This document shows, piece after piece, positions 59,227 through 64,000 of a stretch of 64,000 nucleotides of DNA. The position numbers were made by a program, and so were the translations under genes. Origin of the DNA: Geothrix oryzisoli (GTDB lineage Bacteria; Acidobacteriota; Holophagae; Holophagales; Holophagaceae); contig NZ_JAKZLB010000004.1 of the NCBI RefSeq assembly GCF_022808865.1, positions 248,001 to 312,000 on the forward strand, given 5' to 3'. How positions within the stretch are numbered: the stretch's first letter is position 1; each line of letters begins with the position of its first letter. The notes under the pieces were generated by a model, which made no database searches, was not told the DNA's origin, and worked only from the letters and a program-made list of their open reading frames with translations.

Positions 59227-61320
59227 CTACTTCAGGCCCCGCTTCTCCAGCAGCGGCTCGACCTTGGGATCGCGGCCGCGGAAGTTCCGGTAGAGCTGGG
59301 CCGGATCGGTCATGCCGCCCTTGGAGAGCACCTCGGCGCGGAACGCGGCCGCGGTGGCGGGATCGAAGAGGTTGCCCTTCTCCTTGAAGGCCTGGAAGGC
59401 GTCGCTGTCCAGCACGGCGCTCCAGATGTAGCTGTAGTAGCCCGCCGCGTAGCCGCCCATGATGTGGTTGAAGTAGGGGCTGCGGTAGCGGGGCGGGATC
59501 TCGGCGATGAGCCCCCACTTGGCCAGGGAGGCCTTCTCGAAGGCGGCGGTGTCCTGGGGCTTGGGGGTGGTGAGGGTGTGCCAGTCCATGTCCAGCAGGG
59601 AGGCCGCCATGTACTCCACCGTGGCGAAGCCCTGGCCGAAGGTGGCGGCCTTCTTCATCTTGGCCACCAGGGCATCGGGGATGACCTCGCCGGTCCGGTA
59701 GTGCTTCGCGTAGAGCTTCAGCATCTCCGGCTCCATGGACCAGTTCTCCATGACCTGGCTGGGCAGCTCCACGAAGTCCCGCGGGGTGCCGGCGGTGCCG
59801 CGGTAGCGGCCCTTGTAGAAGAGGCCGTGCAGGCCGTGGCCGAACTCGTGGAAGAGGGTGCGCACCTCGTCCGAGGTCAGCAGCGCGGGCCGGTCGCCGG
59901 CCGGGGCCGTGAAGTTGCAGACGTTCACCACCACGGGATCCACCTGCTTCCCGTCCTTGACCCAGGCGGGCCGGTAGCTGCTCATCCAGGCGCCGCCGCG
60001 CTTGCCGGGGCGCGGGTGGTAGTCCACGTAGATCAGGCCCAGATGGCGGCCATCCTGCTCCTTCACCTCGAAGCAGCGCACGTCCTTCTGGTAGACGGGC
60101 ATGTCCTTCAGCTCCGTGAAGGTGATGCCGTAGAGCCGGCCCGCGAGGGTGAAGGCGCCCTGGCGCACGGCGTCGATGGCGAAGTAGGGCTTCACCGATT
60201 CCTCGTCGAAGTCGTACTTGGCCTGCTTCACCTTCTCCGCGTAGTAGCGCCAGTCCCAAGGCTCCAGCTTCTGCCCCGGGAGATCCTTGGCCATCATGGC
60301 CTGCAACTCGGCCCGCTCCTTCTTGGCCACCTCCAGCGCGGGTTTCCAGATCTGGTCCAGCAGGCCGTAGACCCCCTTGGGGTCCTTGGCCATGTTCTCT
60401 TCCAGCACGAAGTCGGCCCAGGTGCGGTAGCCCAGCAGCTGGGCCTTCTCGACGCGCAGCGCCGCGACCTTGGCCACGATGGCGTTGGTGTCAGTGTCGC
60501 CGCCCTGGTTGCAGCGTTCCAGATAGCCGGTGAGGATCCGCTTCCGCAGCTCGCGGTTCTGGGCGTATTCCAGGAAGGGCCAGATGCTGGGACCGTCGAG
60601 GGTGAACAGCCACTGGCCGTCCTTGCCCGCCTTCTTGGCGGCGGCCGCCGCTGCCATGCGCACGCCCTCGGGCAGCCCGGCGAGGTCCGCGGGCTTCTCC
60701 ACCAGCAGCTGGAAGGCCTTGGTGGCCTTGAGGAGGCGATCCCCGAAGTCCACGCCCAGCTTCGACTGTTCGGCATTGATGGCGCGCATGCGGGTCTGCT
60801 GATCCGCCGTGAGCGCAGCCCCCGAGCGGACGAAGCCCTTGTAGGTGCGCTCCAGCAGGCGGGCCTGGTCGGAGTCGAGCTTCAGGGTGGCGCGGGCGTC
60901 CCACACGGCCTTCACCCGTCCGAAGAGTTTCGGGTTCAGGTTGATGTCATCGCGGTGCGCGGCCATCAGGGGCATGACGTCCCGGTTCACGGCCTGGAGC
61001 TTGGGATTGGTCTCTGCGCCCGTGAGGTTGAAGAACACGGAGCCCACCCGGTCCATGAACTGGCCGGACAGGTCCAGGGCCAGGATGGTGTTGGCGAAGG
61101 TGGGGGCTTCCTTCGCGTCCGCGATGACCGCCACCTCCGCCTTCTGGCGGGCCATGCCCTCCCGGAAGGCCGGAAGGAAGTGCTCCTCCTTGATCTCCGC
61201 GAAAGGCGGCACGCCGAAGGGCGTCTTCCACTCCGCAAAGAACGGGTTGGCGGCAGGGGCCGGATCGGCGGCGAGCGCGGGCAGGGTCATGAGGGCGGCC
61301 AGAGCGGAAGCGGTGCGCAT
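59227..61320 (-). CDS. M3-family metallopeptidase (Dcp/oligopeptidase A-like)
   Basis: 697 aa. Signal peptide (about 1-18, ending ALAADP), long helical body, and zinc motif HEFGHGLH near residue 490 plus the family's Glu downstream. The size and LPSQVMENW motif are those of peptidyl-dipeptidase Dcp. It would act in the periplasm on short peptides. Confidence 0.93.
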   Translation of the reverse strand: MRTASALAALMTLPALAADPAPAANPFFAEWKTPFGVPPFAEIKEEHFLPAFREGMARQKAEVAVIADAKEAPTFANTILALDLSGQFMDRVGSVFFNLTGAETNPKLQAVNRDVMPLMAAHRDDINLNPKLFGRVKAVWDARATLKLDSDQARLLERTYKGFVRSGAALTADQQTRMRAINAEQSKLGVDFGDRLLKATKAFQLLVEKPADLAGLPEGVRMAAAAAAKKAGKDGQWLFTLDGPSIWPFLEYAQNRELRKRILTGYLERCNQGGDTDTNAIVAKVAALRVEKAQLLGYRTWADFVLEENMAKDPKGVYGLLDQIWKPALEVAKKERAELQAMMAKDLPGQKLEPWDWRYYAEKVKQAKYDFDEESVKPYFAIDAVRQGAFTLAGRLYGITFTELKDMPVYQKDVRCFEVKEQDGRHLGLIYVDYHPRPGKRGGAWMSSYRPAWVKDGKQVDPVVVNVCNFTAPAGDRPALLTSDEVRTLFHEFGHGLHGLFYKGRYRGTAGTPRDFVELPSQVMENWSMEPEMLKLYAKHYRTGEVIPDALVAKMKKAATFGQGFATVEYMAASLLDMDWHTLTTPKPQDTAAFEKASLAKWGLIAEIPPRYRSPYFNHIMGGYAAGYYSYIWSAVLDSDAFQAFKEKGNLFDPATAAAFRAEVLSKGGMTDPAQLYRNFRGRDPKVEPLLEKRGLK

Positions 61321-61409
61321 GGGGGCTCCTGGAGGTTCATTGTCTACCCTATCATCATAATACGAGGCAGACTGGATCCAGGGCCCAGGGCCTCGGGTAT
61401 TCTCAGAGC

Positions 61410-62378
61410 ATGACCCAGTCCCTGACCATCCGGATGGCTCGACTTGGCGCCCTGCTGGGCCTTGGCCTGCTCCTGGCCTGCCAGCCGCCGGCGCCCCTGG
61501 TGGTGCCGCCGCCCCCGGTGGTGGTGGCGCCGAAGCCGCAGGGCCCCCCGCCGAAACCGAAGATCGCCCTGGTCCTGGGCGGCGGCGCCGCCCGGGGCTT
61601 CGCGCACATCGGCGTCATCCGCACGCTGGAGCAGGAGAAGATCCCCGTCGATCTCGTGGTGGGCACCAGCGTGGGCAGCCTCATCGGCGCCATCTACGCC
61701 GCGGACCGCAACAGCTTCGAGCTGGAGTGGACCGCCTTCCAGCTGCAGAAGGAGGACCTCTTCGACTTCGGCGTCCTCTCCACCGTGGCGGGCATGGGCT
61801 TCGCCAAGGGCGACAAGCTCGAGACCTGGGTCAAGGGGCACATCAAGCCGGCCAACATCGAGCAGCTGAAGATCCCCTTCGCCGCCGTGGCCACCGACCT
61901 CAACTGGGGGCAGAAGGTCGTGCTCGACCGGGGCTCCGTCGCCCGCGCCGTTCGCGCGAGTTCCGCCATCCCCGGTGTGTTCCAGCCCGTACAGCACCAG
62001 GGGAAGATCCTGGTGGACGGCGGCGTGGTGGACAACATCCCCATCTCCGTGGCCCGGGCCAAGGGCGCCGACATCGTCATCGCCGTGGACATCAGCGCCA
62101 ATGTGGGAAACACGGACATCACCAACCTGCTGGGCGTGAGCCTCCAGGCGGCCAACATCATGTTCGCCCTCAATGTGGAGCACTCGAAGAAGGATGCGGA
62201 CGTCCTCATCTCGCCTGCCATCGGCGATGTCGGCACCCTGGACTTCACCCAGAAGAAGCGCTGCATGGAGGCAGGCATCGTCGCCGCCCAGCAGGCCCTG
62301 CCTGCCGTCCGCCAGGCCATCGACCGGTGGGTGGCCGCACACACCTCCGGTGCGGCCCCCGCCAGCCAGCGGCCCTGA
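61410..62378 (+). CDS. Patatin-like phospholipase lipoprotein (RssA-like)
   Basis: 322 aa. Lipobox LLLAC gives an acylated Cys; a Pro-rich tether follows (APLVVPPPPVVVAP). The patatin domain has GGGAARG (about 57-63), the nucleophile Ser in GTSVGS (about 87) and Asp in VDGGVVDN (about 204). Predicted anchored to a membrane and facing the periplasm. Divergent from the M3 gene. Confidence 0.9.
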   Translation: MTQSLTIRMARLGALLGLGLLLACQPPAPLVVPPPPVVVAPKPQGPPPKPKIALVLGGGAARGFAHIGVIRTLEQEKIPVDLVVGTSVGSLIGAIYAADRNSFELEWTAFQLQKEDLFDFGVLSTVAGMGFAKGDKLETWVKGHIKPANIEQLKIPFAAVATDLNWGQKVVLDRGSVARAVRASSAIPGVFQPVQHQGKILVDGGVVDNIPISVARAKGADIVIAVDISANVGNTDITNLLGVSLQAANIMFALNVEHSKKDADVLISPAIGDVGTLDFTQKKRCMEAGIVAAQQALPAVRQAIDRWVAAHTSGAAPASQRP

Positions 62379-62384
62379 ACGGGC

Positions 62385-62927
62385 CTATTTCACGAACACC
62401 ATGTCGCCCATGGGGTTGAGGTAGAAGCGCTCCCCCCGGGCATTCTCCTGGATCACATGGCCCTGGGCGTCGACGCCCGCCACAGAGACGCGCTGCTCGC
62501 CCTTGATGCCGTCGAACTTGAGGTAGCCCGCCCGGCCTGTCGCCATGGCCCGGCCCGGGGCGGGCGCGAGCTTGAGGTAGCCCAGGGACTCGGCGCTGTG
62601 GTACTGGAGGTCGCCGGTGTTCGGCTCCACCTGGAAGTACTCGCCCTGGGGCGTCTTGAAGACCGGCCGGCCATTCAGCATCCCCGCCACGGACAGGCTG
62701 CCCCGCCACTTGATGAAGGTGCCGGCGAACTTGATGGTGAAGGCCGCAGCCTCACGGTGGGTCGGGGGCTGCTGGACGGCCGGCAGCGCCTGGGCCGGCC
62801 CGGGAGCCTTGGCGCCTGTGGGCTGGGGCCTGGGGGCCTGGGCCGCAGCCCCGGTGGTCAGGAGCATCCCGGCGGAAAGCATGGCGACCGCCGGAGACTG
62901 CGACTTGCTGCTGGGTTTCCGCTTCAT
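62385..62927 (-). CDS. Secreted protein of unknown function
   Basis: 180 aa with a long basic N-terminus and signal-like segment (AVAMLSAGMLLTTGAAAQA), then Pro/Ala-rich linker (about 31-58). The rest is strand-rich with FAGTFIKWRGSLS, EYFQVEPNTGDLQY, and ERFYLNPMGDMVFVK. AGGAGG precedes the ATG. No family recognised. Confidence 0.65.
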   Translation of the reverse strand: MKRKPSSKSQSPAVAMLSAGMLLTTGAAAQAPRPQPTGAKAPGPAQALPAVQQPPTHREAAAFTIKFAGTFIKWRGSLSVAGMLNGRPVFKTPQGEYFQVEPNTGDLQYHSAESLGYLKLAPAPGRAMATGRAGYLKFDGIKGEQRVSVAGVDAQGHVIQENARGERFYLNPMGDMVFVK

Positions 62928-62954
62928 GGGTCCTCCTTCTGGGGTGATGCCGCA

Positions 62955-63485
62955 TCAATCCTGCGGCGGGGAAAGCTGAGCGGGGGTGGCGCGCCCGGTC
63001 CTGGCGCGCCGCTTGGGCAGGGCCACCAGCGTGCCCCGGCACATCGGGGCTCCGCAGTGGCAGGGGAAGAGCTCGCGGCTCAGGGCACGGGAGATGCGGA
63101 GGGCACCGGCGGACTGCAGCTTGTAGTCGAAGGTCAGTTCCACCCCGGCGGCGATCTCCTGCATGGCGTAGAGGTAGGGCGTCCCGTCGAAGATGTAGAT
63201 CTCGCAGTTCGGCTCGCAGCTGTGGTTGACGAAGCGGGCGTCGTTGCCCTGCTCCGCGCCGTCGATGGCCAGGTCCTCGTCCAGGTTCAGGACATACGTC
63301 AGCTCCCGCTCGCCCCGCGCCGCCGCCTCCAGCAGCTCGACCTTGATCAGGCGCCGGCCCGCGTACTCGATGATCCGGGTCCCCCTCGGGATCGGCCGCT
63401 TGGCGAAGACGCCGGTGCCGTGGATGCCCGAGGGCCGGACCCGGATGAAGTCCCTGTCGCGGCCTGGATCCATGGGGCTCGGCAT
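62955..63485 (-). CDS. SET-domain protein-lysine methyltransferase
   Basis: 176 aa. Complete SET core: HGTGVFAKRPIPRGTRIIEY, NDARFVNHSCEPNCEI (cofactor loop) and ELTFDYKL with the catalytic Tyr, then a post-SET zinc-binding CHCGAPMCRG. The tail is basic. Such bacterial proteins resemble eukaryotic methyltransferases; the substrate is unknown. GGAGG precedes the ATG. Confidence 0.93.
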   Translation of the reverse strand: MPSPMDPGRDRDFIRVRPSGIHGTGVFAKRPIPRGTRIIEYAGRRLIKVELLEAAARGERELTYVLNLDEDLAIDGAEQGNDARFVNHSCEPNCEIYIFDGTPYLYAMQEIAAGVELTFDYKLQSAGALRISRALSRELFPCHCGAPMCRGTLVALPKRRARTGRATPAQLSPPQD

Positions 63486-63656
63486 GCCACCTCCCTGCAG
63501 GCGTGGTGAGGAACGGATGGGCGGGCCGTCAGAACGGCGAAAGGACTGATCGGCCTGGAAGGACCTCCATCATGGCCCCCCTGCACCTGTGTGAACAGGG
63601 ATTTCAGGCCCTCCCGGCGGACCGGACAAACCTGGTCCAAACCAAAGCCCAGGTCG

Positions 63657-63662
63657 TAGAAT
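63657..63662 (+). promoter_or_regulatory. Candidate -10 element for the last gene
   Basis: TAGAAT, 67 bases before the start codon; the -35 region (GGTCCA or TGGTCC) is weak. Same hexamer as several other -10 sites in this window. Confidence 0.35.
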
Positions 63663-63728
63663 CCGGTCATCCCGAGAAAGTCTGGAATTCCCTTCCCTGA
63701 TGCCAGAGCGATCCGCGCCGAGGATGCC

Positions 63729-64000
63729 ATGCTCCTTCCCCAGCACCGACCGATGTCTTTCCGGGGCTTGTGGCCAGCGGTGTTCGCCGGGCTCCTGGCG
63801 GCCTGCTCCACCCGCCCGCCGGTGGCCCAGCCGGCGCCGCCACCCCCGGCACCGGCGGCATCCGTGCCTCCCGCCCCTGCCCCGCCTCCCCGGCCACCGG
63901 CGGATCTGGAGCCACCCCGGGAGCGCGAGGCTCCCCGGATGGAGGAAAGGGCTGAGATGCCGCGGAGGGAGACCTCATCCCGTCCTCCCCTGGCGCCACG
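63729..64000 (+). CDS. Lipoprotein with Pro-rich region, cut by window edge
   Basis: About 90 codons to the edge and no stop. Signal sequence with lipobox LLAAC, then a Pro/Ala-rich stretch (VAQPAPPPPAP) and an acidic/basic segment (PPREREAPRMEERA). GAGG precedes ATG 63729; ATG 63753 is an alternative. The functional domain lies beyond the edge. Confidence 0.75.
   Translation, partial: MLLPQHRPMSFRGLWPAVFAGLLAACSTRPPVAQPAPPPPAPAASVPPAPAPPPRPPADLEPPREREAPRMEERAEMPRRETSSRPPLAP

Noticed and set aside
1-64000. CRISPR arrays, rRNA genes, insertion sequences
   Set aside because: No regularly spaced repeat array, no rRNA-like segments and no transposase were seen on either strand.

Overview
The window reads as a chromosome segment of a G+C-rich (about 68-70% by eye) Gram-negative bacterium with LPS (KdsC), two outer-membrane barrels and a TolC-type exporter. 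The gene mix (ImcH-like multihaem inner-membrane cytochrome, cytochrome bd, a bacterial EXORDIUM-family protein, a SET-domain protein, several Cys-rich small proteins) is what I would expect from Acidobacteriota of the Holophaga/Geothrix type. That taxonomic guess is inference, not a search result.

Region by region. (a) 1-3496 is a foreign, A+T-rich edge: a very long unfinished minus-strand gene (at least 714 codons, off the left edge), then a tyrosine recombinase abutting tRNA-Thr(TGT) at 3497-3572, where base composition jumps to the host level. (b) 3604-16995: murJ with two unusual substitutions, dtd, a PAP2/E2-like pair, two barrels, YceI, DUF155, DinB, an acyl-CoA carboxyltransferase, a tandem MFS pair, DUF302 and an SDR. 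(c) 17013-30124: aminotransferase, acyl-CoA dehydrogenase, cold-shock protein with a long leader, TPR proteins, an ArnA-type formyltransferase, a DsbA-like plus EXORDIUM-like secreted pair, FabH, a GGDEF cyclase and an SPFH protein. (d) 30208-38460: CDF transporter with enoyl-CoA hydratase and two free-standing biotinyl/lipoyl-like domains, YchF, HtpX, and an RsbV/RsbW/RsbU-like partner-switch operon. (e) 38517-47918: deaminase, tRNA-Arg and tRNA-Leu with a duplicated promoter segment, trigger factor with a large C-terminal extension, ClpP, HisC, RecQ, the multihaem cytochrome, Cmk. (f) 47968-58239, all minus: cydAB behind a CRP/FNR-like operator, then a likely sulfur/thiol-stress efflux cluster running from an ArsR regulator through TolC, adaptor and RND pump to DUF2892, DUF6132, thioredoxin, rhodanese and OsmC. 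(g) 58424-64000: KdsC, a four-Cys miniprotein, M3 peptidase, patatin-like lipoprotein, SET protein and a lipoprotein cut by the right edge.

The parts that look least described are the left-edge protein beside the integrase, the ArsR-RND-thioredoxin-rhodanese-OsmC cluster, the EXORDIUM/DsbA pair, and the divergent MurJ. All family calls come from reading motifs; no database search was possible.
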